The position numbers and the translations under genes were made by a program. DNA of 27,769 nucleotides from Acidobacteriota bacterium (GTDB taxonomy: Bacteria > Acidobacteriota > Terriglobia > Terriglobales > Acidobacteriaceae): NCBI GenBank assembly GCA_021851465.1, contig JAJZDL010000007.1, positions 1 through 27,769 on the forward strand. Direction: 5' to 3'. The notes under the pieces are model-generated. The model did no database searches. It worked only from the letters and a program-made list of their open reading frames with translations, and was not told the DNA's origin. Positions 1 to 6,929 of this stretch are shown here, in pieces. Position 1 is the stretch's first letter; each line of letters begins with the position of its first letter.

Positions 1-1
1 C

Positions 2-1111
2 CCCTTCGAGGAATACAATGACACCCATGTACGCTTAGTCCCCAGGGAGATCGACCGCAAATCCATTCTGCGTTTCGGAGAAAACGATCTTGGCAACGCG
101 ATAATACACCGAAAGCCAAAGTATCTGTCGCTTCTTCCTCCGGCCGATGGCAAATTGCTTCCCGGCATTTATCTGGCCTATCAGGGGGTACAAGGAGTTG
201 ATAAGCGTCCGGGGGCCATCTCCCTTACTATCTTTCCAAATTCTGGTGTCATGTCGAAGATGGTTTCCTTAGATACCACGGCACCCCAGATAACCGAACC
301 CGACTATGAAACACATTCCTCAGGCACTATCCGCTACAAGTATGGCGATCCTATCCAAATAGTTCCGAATCGCGGAATTCAGGAGTATGTTCGAAGGGTC
401 GGAATGGAACTCATTCCGGCTTTTCAAAAAGCTATGATTCAATCAAATCCAGTAAAAATCGATTTCCGATTCTATGTGGTGCATTCATTCAGTAGCCTTC
501 GCAAGAATGGATTTATTCAGATAGATGGTGCGAAGACGCTTCCAATGAATTGGAGGGGAAGTAACTGGAGGGGACTAGTCAGTCCTTTCGTAATTCCTAC
601 GGACAACTCGCAAGTGGACAGAATCGTAGAGATGCCTGACGGGGTGATCCTGATACCGGATATAGCTCTCTCGATGTTTCACAACAAGGCGCAACTCGCA
701 TTTGCTTTGTCCATCGCTGTCCAATCCATTGTGCAGCGGCAAGAGTATATTGCAGTTGGTGCGATGCAGTTTGGATCCCCGGACGAAGCTATGCCGCCCG
801 CAGGAATCAGTTACATGGAGACCATGCAGGCTCTTCGCCTGGGCATCCGGCAAATGTACCTGGCTGGATACGACATCCGCGAAGCTCCCTTTGCATGGAA
901 ATATGAGCGCGGCGAGCAGGTCAACAACCCGGTCATCAATTCCACGCACCCAGACAACGACTTTTCCTGGTATGCCGCTTACGCATTCCACTACATCAGC
1001 CAGTACTACAAGGACGTGGACTACAGCAAGCTGAAGAAGGGCGAGGCGGAGTACCAGCAGTTCCTCGACGAACTGCGCAAGGCCGATCCCGAGGCATTCG
1101 TGAAGAAATGA
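2..1111 (+). CDS. Degenerate M48-peptidase-like protein, 5' end outside window (partial)
   Basis: The reading frame is open from base 2 to the stop at 1109-1111, with no stop upstream of the TTG at 155, so the gene starts outside the window; 369 codons are visible. The second half has the layout of an M48 Zn-peptidase core: a helix (YVRRVGMELIPAF), a strand (DFRFYVVHS), then DGVILIPDIALSMFHNKAQLAFAL. In true M48 enzymes the last segment leads into HExxH; here the position reads SIAVQ, with no zinc ligands. The tail (YLAGYDIREAPFAW ... YSKLKKGEAEY ... ADPEAF) is shared with the next gene. I infer a catalytically dead, probably secreted or periplasmic paralogue. The role is unknown, and the M48 link is a fold-level inference. 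Confidence 0.72.
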   Translation, partial: PFEEYNDTHVRLVPREIDRKSILRFGENDLGNAIIHRKPKYLSLLPPADGKLLPGIYLAYQGVQGVDKRPGAISLTIFPNSGVMSKMVSLDTTAPQITEPDYETHSSGTIRYKYGDPIQIVPNRGIQEYVRRVGMELIPAFQKAMIQSNPVKIDFRFYVVHSFSSLRKNGFIQIDGAKTLPMNWRGSNWRGLVSPFVIPTDNSQVDRIVEMPDGVILIPDIALSMFHNKAQLAFALSIAVQSIVQRQEYIAVGAMQFGSPDEAMPPAGISYMETMQALRLGIRQMYLAGYDIREAPFAWKYERGEQVNNPVINSTHPDNDFSWYAAYAFHYISQYYKDVDYSKLKKGEAEYQQFLDELRKADPEAFVKK

Positions 1112-1286
1112 ATGATTACAACTACTGTTTGGTTGGGGGAGGGCCTAGGTTTCACGGCAGCTTGCTGCCGCGCCCTGGTGTGCCCGGCATGCAAGGATCG
1201 AGTTCGTTTGGCGTCCCCGTCCGCAATTTGAGGGTATTAGGTGAGCAACCAGCCAATATGGTTCCATCGCCGGGGATGGTTCTTCC

Positions 1287-2618
1287 ATGATGCTCTTGGC
1301 ACGTCTACGAGTATTCAGCATGACGCTTCCCGTAGGGTGCATGTTGCGCCGTATTGCCGTTCTTGTGCCTCTTGCTTTTGGGGCTTTATCGCAAAGCGCC
1401 GAGGCCTCCAACTTCCATCAGCACCGCATCACTGGTGTCTACCTGACGCACGACAGCCAAGTACTCCAGTCATTGGCGCGGCGGACACCGGGCACCTACT
1501 GGATCGACGGGTATCAGATGGCCATTTCCAATCAGACGCAGATTTGTTGGCATGATACGCCGCTGCAATTTGGCCCGATCCTGGATCGGGATGGTCAATC
1601 GATCCCCAAGCTCAAGACGACGTCGCCGTGTGAGAGTGCGCTCCCAGTTTCCTTGATGCAAAGCGCATGGCTGCAATATCTTGGAGTTCAGAAATACATT
1701 GGTGATTATCGACTTACGCCTGAGATGAAGGTTGTCGCATTCCGCGTCGACGTTTGGCGTAACGAGATTAACGGAAATCAGATGCAAGCCGCCCCAAAGC
1801 AGACTTGGCGGACTCTCTGCGCATCAACTTTCCCGCATGAACTGCGTTATCCGAACGAAGATCCCATCGATGTGGTGTGCGATGCGAGGATAAACAGCTA
1901 CGTCGAGAACGTATTCTATTCCCTGCTGAAGCCATCTGCGATCACGCCTGACGCTCCCATAGCGAAGCAGGAGATGCCCAGCTTCTATGTCGTGAAGCCG
2001 TTTGAGGTCAGGCACAACTACGATTTTGAGGCCATTGTGGGGTCTGCGGCCATCTGTGGTCTCCAAGGTACCCTTTGTACATACCAAAACCCTCACGCTC
2101 ATTCAATGGTTTATAACATCGTCTATGCCCCAGACGGCACGGTACTAATAGCCGACACGGCTTTGGCTCATCTCAAAAACGAAGCCGAGTTCGCAGCCCT
2201 TCTTTCGTACTCGCTCGCTGCCACAGATCAGCAACTCGTCGAACGCCTCTTTCGCGCGCAGCACTTTATGGGAGGCAGATGGTCCTCCAGTGGGCATCGG
2301 AATGGATATTGGATATGGCAATTCATCTGGAATCTGAATGAGCAAGTGTTGCGGATTGGTATCCGCGAGATGTACCTGGCTGGCTTTGACATTCGCTATG
2401 CGCCGTCTGCATGGGCCGTGGCGCAGGAGAAGCAAATCGAGGATCCCGTTGATGAACCGCACAAGCACATGCCGTGGTATGCGACCTACGCCTTCAACGA
2501 CATCAGCCAGCTCTACTCCAACGTGGACTATAGCAAGCTGAAGAAGGGCGAGGCGGAGTACGCGCAGTTCCTGGACGAGCTGCGCAAGGCCGATCCCGAG
2601 GCGTTCGAGAAGAAATGA
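1287..2618 (+). CDS. Secreted degenerate M48-peptidase-like protein, paralogue of the preceding gene
   Basis: 443 aa from ATG 1287. ATG 1341 begins a clean 22-residue signal peptide (MLRRIAVLVPLAFGALSQSAEA), so the true start may be 1341, or 1320. No strong ribosome-binding site separates these options. The C-terminal half parallels the upstream protein: NSYVENVFYSLL, FYVVKPFEV, DGTVLIADTALAHLKNEAEFAALL, then SYSLA where M48 enzymes carry HExxH, then YLAGFDIRYAPSAW and the shared YSKLKKGEAEY/ADPEAF tail. The N-terminal half (about residues 45-200) is not recognised. The tandem same-strand arrangement with a 175-bp gap suggests local duplication. An inactive peptidase fold is inferred from the missing zinc motif. 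Function is unknown. Confidence 0.75.
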   Translation: MMLLARLRVFSMTLPVGCMLRRIAVLVPLAFGALSQSAEASNFHQHRITGVYLTHDSQVLQSLARRTPGTYWIDGYQMAISNQTQICWHDTPLQFGPILDRDGQSIPKLKTTSPCESALPVSLMQSAWLQYLGVQKYIGDYRLTPEMKVVAFRVDVWRNEINGNQMQAAPKQTWRTLCASTFPHELRYPNEDPIDVVCDARINSYVENVFYSLLKPSAITPDAPIAKQEMPSFYVVKPFEVRHNYDFEAIVGSAAICGLQGTLCTYQNPHAHSMVYNIVYAPDGTVLIADTALAHLKNEAEFAALLSYSLAATDQQLVERLFRAQHFMGGRWSSSGHRNGYWIWQFIWNLNEQVLRIGIREMYLAGFDIRYAPSAWAVAQEKQIEDPVDEPHKHMPWYATYAFNDISQLYSNVDYSKLKKGEAEYAQFLDELRKADPEAFEKK

Positions 2619-2750
2619 CGCCTAAGGAAGGTCTGCACAAGCGTTCAGCATTCCCTCGGGGGCTAAAGCCCCAATGATTATGCGGCACTTGCAGCGGGAC
2701 TGAAGCCCCGCCCTTTCATAACGTGGACTTCTGCAGAGCTTTCCTAAAGC

Positions 2751-2870
2751 TACGACGCGGCTGGGAATGTGACCGGCGATGCGTTGAGCCAGTATGTGTA
2801 CGATGCGGCGCGGGCGGGTGTGCTATACCGTCTCTGCCAATGGCGTCGGGTGGCAATCCGCGGACAGAAT
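2751..2870 (+). pseudogene. RHS/YD-repeat protein remnant, frameshifted
   Basis: From 2751 the frame reads YDAAGNVTGDALSQYVYDA, a classic YD repeat of RHS-family wall-associated or toxin-delivery proteins. Near 2805-2812 the match shifts frame by one base and continues as GRVCYTVSANGVGWQ. There is no start codon, and the match is lost into a repeat at about 2869. It is a short decayed fragment of a larger RHS gene, not a functional gene. Confidence 0.5.
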
Positions 2871-2915
2871 GCGGAGATGCTTCCCCTTCGACACGCTCAG
2901 GGGTCAGAGTGACAC
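2869..2915 (+). repeat. Dispersed palindromic repeat, family A, copy 1
   Basis: Reads ATGCGGAGATGCTTCCCC ... GCTCAGGGGTCAGAGTGACAC. It matches, with a few changes, copies at 24840-24885 and 25128-25163 and the in-gene copy in mnmE at 3436-3473. Confidence 0.6.
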
Positions 2916-2952
2916 TTTATTCTCCTCCGAGAGGAACAACGAAGATGGCCTA

Positions 2953-3108
2953 ACGTCTTGAGTCTGAAGTTCGTATAGGTCGGGCCTTCAGCCCTCTGCT
3001 TTGTGGTGAAATGTATCCTGGGGCTGCGCCCCAGGCTGGTATACAGCGGGCCTTTGGCCCTTGGTTTTGGCCCTTGGTTTTGTGCTGCGAATCAATGACT
3101 CAGGACAC
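2953..3108. mobile_element. MITE-like element with terminal inverted repeats, long copy
   Basis: The left end ACGTCTTGAGTC, preceded by TA, and the right end GACTCAGGACAC form imperfect inverted termini. The right terminus, reverse-complemented, is identical over 12 bases to the left terminus of the element at 10669. Both elements carry AGTCTGAAGTT near the left end and GGGCCTTTGGCCCTTGGTT inside. This 156-bp copy also holds a CCTGGGGCTGCGCCCCAGG hairpin and a duplicated CCCTTGGTTTTG. No coding capacity is seen. Confidence 0.5.
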
Positions 3109-3151
3109 GAGTGCTCTGACCGCATGAATTCGTTTCGTTGGGGCCGTGGTT

Positions 3152-3183
3152 CCCAGGTCTCAAAATCGAGACCTGGGGCACCC
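3152..3183. repeat. Hairpin repeat, family B, copy upstream of mnmE
   Basis: Perfect 10-bp stem CCCAGGTCTC / GAGACCTGGG (3152-3161 with 3168-3177), 6-nt loop, then GCACCC. A second copy with compensated stem bases lies inside mnmE at 4400-4431. This copy is 33 bp before the mnmE start, so it is probably in or near its 5' leader. Confidence 0.6.
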
Positions 3184-3216
3184 AAGTTAGGTACAAAAAA
3201 TCGGTCAGAGGACTAG

Positions 3217-4752
3217 TTGGCAGGGATGGGCGCGATGGAGCAGGAGACGATTGTGGCGGTCTCGACGCCGGTGGGGCGGGGGGGGATCGGCGTGGTGCGG
3301 CTGTCGGGCGCGCGGGCGCGGGAGGTGGTGGCTCCGCTGCTGCGGCTGCGGCATGAGTTGGCCGCGGGGCGGGCGCGGTTTGGAGAGATTGTGGAGCTGG
3401 ACGGAAGCGGCCCCGGCCGAGAGACGAATAAAGACAAATGCGGGGATTTTTCGCCTTCGGCTGAGAATGACAATTCCAATACTCAGAACGACAGTTGCAT
3501 GACGGAGAATGACCATACCAATGCCGGGCCGCGCGTGCTGGATGAGTGCGTGGCGACGTTTTTCGAGGGCCCGAAGAGTTATACGGGCGAGGACGTGGTG
3601 GAGATAGCGGCGCACGGTTCGCCGGTGCTGCTGGAGTACATTGTGCGGCAGTGCTGCGCGAATGGGGCGCGGCTGGCGGAGCCGGGGGAGTTTACGCAGC
3701 GGGCGTTTCTGGCGGGGCGGCTGGACCTGACGCAGGCGGAGGCGGTGGGGGACCTGATCGGGTCGGTGACGCTGGAGCAGGCGCGCGTGGCGGCGCGGCA
3801 GATGGGCGGGGCGCTGGCGAAGAGCGTTGCGCCGGCGAAGGCGGAGCTGGTGGGGCTGATCGCGGAGATGGAGGCGGGGATCGACTTCGCCGAGGACGAC
3901 ATCGAGGTGATGGCGGCGGAGCGGACTGCGGCGAAGATTGCAGAGGTGCGCGCGCCGCTGGAGGCGCTGGAGCGGAGCTTTGCGTATGGGCGGGTGGTGC
4001 GGGACGGTTTTCGGCTGGCGATCGTGGGGCGGCCGAATGCGGGCAAATCGAGCCTGTTCAACCGGCTGGTGGAGCGCGAGCGGGCGATTGTGACGGCGGA
4101 GCCGGGGACGACGCGGGACACAGTGGCGGAGCGCGTGTCGATGGAAGGGATTCCGGTGGAGATGATCGACACGGCGGGGCTGCGCGAGGGCGCGGACGAG
4201 GCGGAGAGGATGGGGATTGCGCGGTCGCGGGAGGCGATGGCGGAGGCGGATGCGGTGCTGCTGGTCATCGATGCGACGGTGGGGAGCACGGCGGAGGACC
4301 GCGCGGTGATGGAGCAGGGCGCGGCGGGCGGGAGCGGCGTGATTGTTGCGTGGAACAAGGCGGACCTGGTGGAGGAGGGCGATGGCGGCGACGCGCAGGC
4401 CCACATCTCAGAGGCGAGATGTGGGGCACCCGTTTCCGCGGCGGTGTGGACCTCGGCGGTGACGGGGGAGGGGATTGGCGCGCTGCGGGCGGCGATCGTT
4501 GCGGCGGTGGCGGGCGGCGCGGGCGGGGTGCGCGCGGGAGGGATGCTGACCAATCTGCGGCAGCACCAGGCGGTGGAGCAGGCGGTGCGTGGGCTGGATC
4601 CGGCGGGGCGCGCGGCGGCTGAGGGGATCCCGCATGAGATGGTGTTGCTGGATCTGTATGAGTCGCTGCGCGGGCTGGACGCGCTGACCGGGGCGACGAC
4701 GACCGAAGACGTGCTGCGGACGATCTTTTCGCGGTTCTGCATCGGGAAGTAG
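3217..4752 (+). CDS. mnmE: tRNA modification GTPase MnmE with two in-frame repeat insertions
   Basis: With MnmG (not in this window), MnmE installs the carboxymethylaminomethyl group on U34 of certain tRNAs. Numbering is from TTG 3217, which has AGAGGA at 3207-3212; ATG 3226 and ATG 3235 are alternatives, and 3235 best matches the E. coli N-terminus. The N-terminal folate-binding domain has TIVAVSTPVGRGGIG and SYTGEDVVEI. The helical domain has PGEFTQRAFLAGRLDLTQAE. The G domain has GRPNAGKSS (271-279), TTRD, DTAG, NKAD (380-383) and SAVTGEG. The C-terminus is FCIGK with the catalytic Cys508. At 511 aa it is longer than the usual ~450. The excess is a polar loop at about residues 66-105 and a hairpin-encoded loop at about 395-405, both repeat-derived. 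All key motifs are intact, so it is probably functional. Confidence 0.97.
   Translation: MAGMGAMEQETIVAVSTPVGRGGIGVVRLSGARAREVVAPLLRLRHELAAGRARFGEIVELDGSGPGRETNKDKCGDFSPSAENDNSNTQNDSCMTENDHTNAGPRVLDECVATFFEGPKSYTGEDVVEIAAHGSPVLLEYIVRQCCANGARLAEPGEFTQRAFLAGRLDLTQAEAVGDLIGSVTLEQARVAARQMGGALAKSVAPAKAELVGLIAEMEAGIDFAEDDIEVMAAERTAAKIAEVRAPLEALERSFAYGRVVRDGFRLAIVGRPNAGKSSLFNRLVERERAIVTAEPGTTRDTVAERVSMEGIPVEMIDTAGLREGADEAERMGIARSREAMAEADAVLLVIDATVGSTAEDRAVMEQGAAGGSGVIVAWNKADLVEEGDGGDAQAHISEARCGAPVSAAVWTSAVTGEGIGALRAAIVAAVAGGAGGVRAGGMLTNLRQHQAVEQAVRGLDPAGRAAAEGIPHEMVLLDLYESLRGLDALTGATTTEDVLRTIFSRFCIGK
3436..3528 (+). repeat. Family A repeat plus three 21-bp tandem units inside mnmE
   Basis: Bases 3436-3473 match the intergenic copy at 25128-25163 almost base for base in both flanks (AAATGCGGGGATT ... 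GAGAATGACAA). Overlapping its end, three 21-bp units at 3464-3526 encode ENDNSNT, QNDSCMT and ENDHTNA. Length and phase keep the mnmE frame open. The insert falls between ELDGS and RVLDECVATFF, where E. coli MnmE has only a short turn. Confidence 0.75.
4400..4431. repeat. Hairpin repeat, family B, copy inside mnmE
   Basis: CCCACATCTC / GAGATGTGGG is a perfect 10-bp stem (4400-4409 with 4416-4425) with a 6-nt loop and then GCACCC. The layout is the same as the copy at 3152-3183. Stem bases differ in a paired way (GG:CC there, CA:TG here). It encodes AHISEARCGAP between the NKAD motif and the SA motif of the G domain. Confidence 0.75.
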
Positions 4753-4769
4753 GGTTGTCGGGGTTCGAG

Positions 4770-4808
4770 GACGATCTCCCTCGACTCGCTGCGCTCGCTG
4801 GGGATGAC
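4770..4808. repeat. Short palindromic repeat after mnmE
   Basis: CTCCCTCGACTCGCTGCGCT ... GGGGATGACGG resembles a diverged member of the dispersed 'TTCGCTGCGCTCAGAATGACA' family. Position just after the mnmE stop could allow a transcript-end role, but no T-run follows. The rest of 4753-5002 shows no gene. Confidence 0.35.
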
Positions 4809-5002
4809 GGCGGCGGGTGGGAGCGATGACGGCGGTGGTAGGTGGAGGTGGGGGCGCGGCGACAGGGAGATTTGCCGCTCAGGGTGAAATTGTCCGCAGA
4901 ATAGAGCTCAGTCGAAAGGGCGCAACGTACAAATTATGTACGGAGTTGCGCGCCACATTTTTCTTTGGAAGATTAAGCTGCTTAAAATAAGCAGCGTCGA
5001 GT

Positions 5003-5356
5003 TGGTGGAGGCGGCGGGAGTCGAACCCGCGTCCGAAACTACCTTCAACAGAGAGCATTCATGCTTTTCCGCGTTCGATTTTGTCTCGTCATCGACGCTA
5101 GGAACGGGCGAAGACGCGGCGACGACCAGTCTGATCGATCTCGTCCATTCCGCCCAGACGGAGCAGTTTGGACCAGCCTACTGTGCGACGATCGGACTCC
5201 GCCCGTAGGCGAAGCGGAGGCGATCGGCTGTCTAATTAATTAGGCAGCAAGAGCGAACTGAGGTTCGGCACTTATGGTTTTGGGCGCGATTACGGGTGTA
5301 CCCACCCCGGCATGCCTCTCTGCCGCTAGCAATCCCGTCGAAGCCGTGACGCCCCC
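5003..5356 (-). ncRNA. ssrA: tmRNA (transfer-messenger RNA)
   Basis: On the minus strand the RNA starts GGGGGCGUCACGGCUUCGACGG (5356 downward) and ends GGUUCGACUCCCGCCGCCUCCACCA-type, with CCA encoded at 5003-5005. The 7-bp acceptor stem GGGGGCG/CGCCUCC pairs fully and has the G3-U70 wobble that marks alanine acceptors. The T-arm GCGGG-UUCGACU-CCCGC is intact. The tag frame at 5269-5243 reads GCC GAA CCU CAG UUC GCU CUU GCU GCC then UAA, giving AEPQFALAA. With SmpB it rescues stalled ribosomes and adds this degradation tag. Length of 354 nt is normal for a one-piece tmRNA. Confidence 0.96.
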
Positions 5357-5405
5357 CTGAGTGGGCTGGCTAGAACATGCTTTTGGCACTCAAAGAACTG
5401 CGTCC

Positions 5406-5411
5406 AGTATA
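5406..5411 (-). promoter_or_regulatory. Possible -10 box for ssrA
   Basis: TATACT on the minus strand about 50 bp upstream of the mature tmRNA 5' end. No convincing -35 sits at 17 bp (the nearest TTGGGC is 21 bp away), so this is weak. A short processed leader would be expected. Confidence 0.25.
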
Positions 5412-5488
5412 CCTCTTTCCACATTGAGCCACGCCCAACACGCACGGGTGTCGGCGATTCAGGCTCAGTTGAGGTTCTGCGCATGAAT

Positions 5489-5525
5489 TTGTCCTACCGT
5501 CTCTCCAGGAGAGGCGGTAGGACAA
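5489..5525. terminator. 18-bp near-perfect inverted repeat between ssrA and the GH105 gene
   Basis: TTGTCCTACCG-T-CTCTCC, one central A, then the complement. That is 17 Watson-Crick pairs plus one G-U within 37 nt. It lies about 100 bp past the stop of the minus-strand GH105 gene and upstream of ssrA, so it could end or protect that transcript. No U-run follows on either strand, so a classical intrinsic terminator is not shown. The rest of 5357-5622 contains no gene I can support. Confidence 0.45.
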
Positions 5526-5622
5526 GGGGCATATACAACTCGGCGTAGCTCGTCTGGATAAAGAGTAGCCCGATGTGGGCCCGTGTGATGTGACTCACGT
5601 CACAGAGGTCGGGTACAGGTCA

Positions 5623-6843
5623 TCACTCGTCGCGCAGCAGGGCGGAGGCGGCCCAGAGGACGGGGGCCTGGCCGTGCAGGTTGCCGGTTTCGCGCTTGCG
5701 GTCGAGGTAGTACTGCGCGCTGTCGAACTTATTGGTTCCCTGGCAGACCTGGGTGACGTCGTAGTTCTGGTCCACATAGCCTGCGACGGCGATCCATCCC
5801 TTGCGTGCGGCGGGGCCGTAGGTGGCGGCATCGAGCCATCCATGCTTGACGCCGGTGATGAGCGCGAAGCTGAACATGGCGGAGCTGGAGCTTTCAGGCC
5901 ACGCCTCGGGGTGGTCGATGAGCTGACGCCACATGCCGTCGGCTCCCTGGTACTTCAGCAGCGCGGCCATCATCAGCCGGTAACCGGCGAGGATGCGCGG
6001 GCGAGCGGGGTGGTCGGCGGGCAGGGTGCGCAGCATCTCGGCCATGCCGGCGGCGAACCATCCGTCGCCGCGGCCCCAGAAGAAGGGCACGTCCGGCGCG
6101 TGGTAGAAGAGGCCGTTGGGCTGTTGCAGCTTGTCGAGGTAGGCGACCATCTCGTTGGCGTCGCGGTCGAGGTACTTGCGGTCGCCGGTGGCGCGGTAGG
6201 CCTGGAGCTGGAGCATGGTGAGCATGTACATGTCGTCCACCCAGAAGCGCGTCTCCGGCGAGAGTCCCTGCTGCACCATCTGGGCGATGAGATCCGGGGG
6301 AAATGCGCCCTGCGCGCCGGGCGGCAGCGGGCCCCACTGGCGGTCCGCCCAGAAGGTGCCGAGCTGCAGAAAGCGCGGGTCGTAGCTGGGCAGGCCCTTG
6401 GTCTGCATGGCGATCTCGAAGGGGACGACGCCGACGATGGAGTCGTCGACGTGGTGGCGCTGCGGCATGCGGTTGGCTTCGGCACCGCCGGGAAGCAGCG
6501 GGACGAAGCGCGCGATGAGCCGGTCGCGGAGGGTGTCGTCATGGGTGAGCTGGGCGAAGGTGAGCGCGCCGTACCAGGCGCAGACATCGGGGTAGGCGAT
6601 GACACGCGGCAGCGGCATGGCGACGAACTTCTCGGCAAGGTGCTTGCCCAACTCGGCGGGCGAGTCGCCGCGCGGCCACACTGTGAGGTCGCCGGGCGAG
6701 GGCGGAACGGTGGGCTGGTAGGGGGTGCTGTCGCCCGGCGCGGGCGGAGTGTACGGGGCAGGCGAAGCCGGCGCCTGCGCAGGCGCAGCGGCGGACAGCA
6801 GGAGGGATGCGCTGAGCAGCGCGAGCGGACGGAGGTTCATCAT
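5623..6843 (-). CDS. Secreted GH105/GH88-like unsaturated rhamnogalacturonyl hydrolase
   Basis: 406 aa; starts ATGATG after an AAGGGTG ribosome-binding site. A signal peptide (about 1-24) is followed by a Pro-rich stretch to about residue 52. The rest is the (alpha/alpha)6-barrel of YteR/YesR-type enzymes, with RHHVDDSIVG (129-138), FWVDDMYMLTML (200-211), FFWGRGDGWFAAGMAE (254-269), DGMWRQLID and ESSSSAMF. The family removes the unsaturated sugar left at the non-reducing end by pectate or rhamnogalacturonan lyases, by hydrating the double bond. The paired Asp residues fit its acid/base. Length is normal for a family member plus leader. It shares a strand with the pectinesterase-like gene at 10750-13305, which fits a pectin-use locus. 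The exact substrate is not determinable. Confidence 0.88.
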   Translation of the reverse strand: MMNLRPLALLSASLLLSAAAPAQAPASPAPYTPPAPGDSTPYQPTVPPSPGDLTVWPRGDSPAELGKHLAEKFVAMPLPRVIAYPDVCAWYGALTFAQLTHDDTLRDRLIARFVPLLPGGAEANRMPQRHHVDDSIVGVVPFEIAMQTKGLPSYDPRFLQLGTFWADRQWGPLPPGAQGAFPPDLIAQMVQQGLSPETRFWVDDMYMLTMLQLQAYRATGDRKYLDRDANEMVAYLDKLQQPNGLFYHAPDVPFFWGRGDGWFAAGMAEMLRTLPADHPARPRILAGYRLMMAALLKYQGADGMWRQLIDHPEAWPESSSSAMFSFALITGVKHGWLDAATYGPAARKGWIAVAGYVDQNYDVTQVCQGTNKFDSAQYYLDRKRETGNLHGQAPVLWAASALLRDE

Positions 6844-6929
6844 TTCACCCTTGAAGATTGATTGCAGCGGTGTCGGCCAACCAGTCTACTCGGCGGCTGC
6901 GAGAGTGGACAACAGGGAGAAAGCGCGTG

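Larger units (their letters stand above)
2619..3216. other. Repeat-rich intergenic region without an intact gene
   Basis: About 600 bp between the M48-like pair and mnmE. It holds GC-rich hairpins around 2658-2712 (GGGGGCTAAAGCCCC and a CTGAAGCCCC relative), an RHS-like coding remnant (2751-2870), a copy of the 'TGCGGGGATTCTTC...GAATGACA' repeat (2869-2915), a terminal-inverted-repeat element (2953-3108) and a 10-bp-stem hairpin (3152-3183). The short ORFs here are not supported as genes. Confidence 0.7.

Noticed and set aside
1108..1290. 60-aa frame between the two M48-like genes
   Set aside because: No ribosome-binding site, no recognisable sequence; Gly/Pro-rich chance frame.
3205..4742. 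Minus-strand frames of about 390 aa opposite mnmE
   Set aside because: Arg/His/Ser-rich shadows of a very GC-rich gene; mnmE itself is unmistakable.
4936..5208. Possible 90-aa protein
   Set aside because: Lies over the tmRNA; the sequence is explained by ssrA.
5584..5601. CRP-like TGTGA-N6-TCACG site
   Set aside because: Located past the 3' end of the GH105 gene, not upstream of any start; likely chance or part of a 3' structure.
5575..6861. 428-aa plus-strand frame opposite the GH105 gene
   Set aside because: High-GC antisense frame without recognisable domains; the minus-strand protein has clear family motifs.
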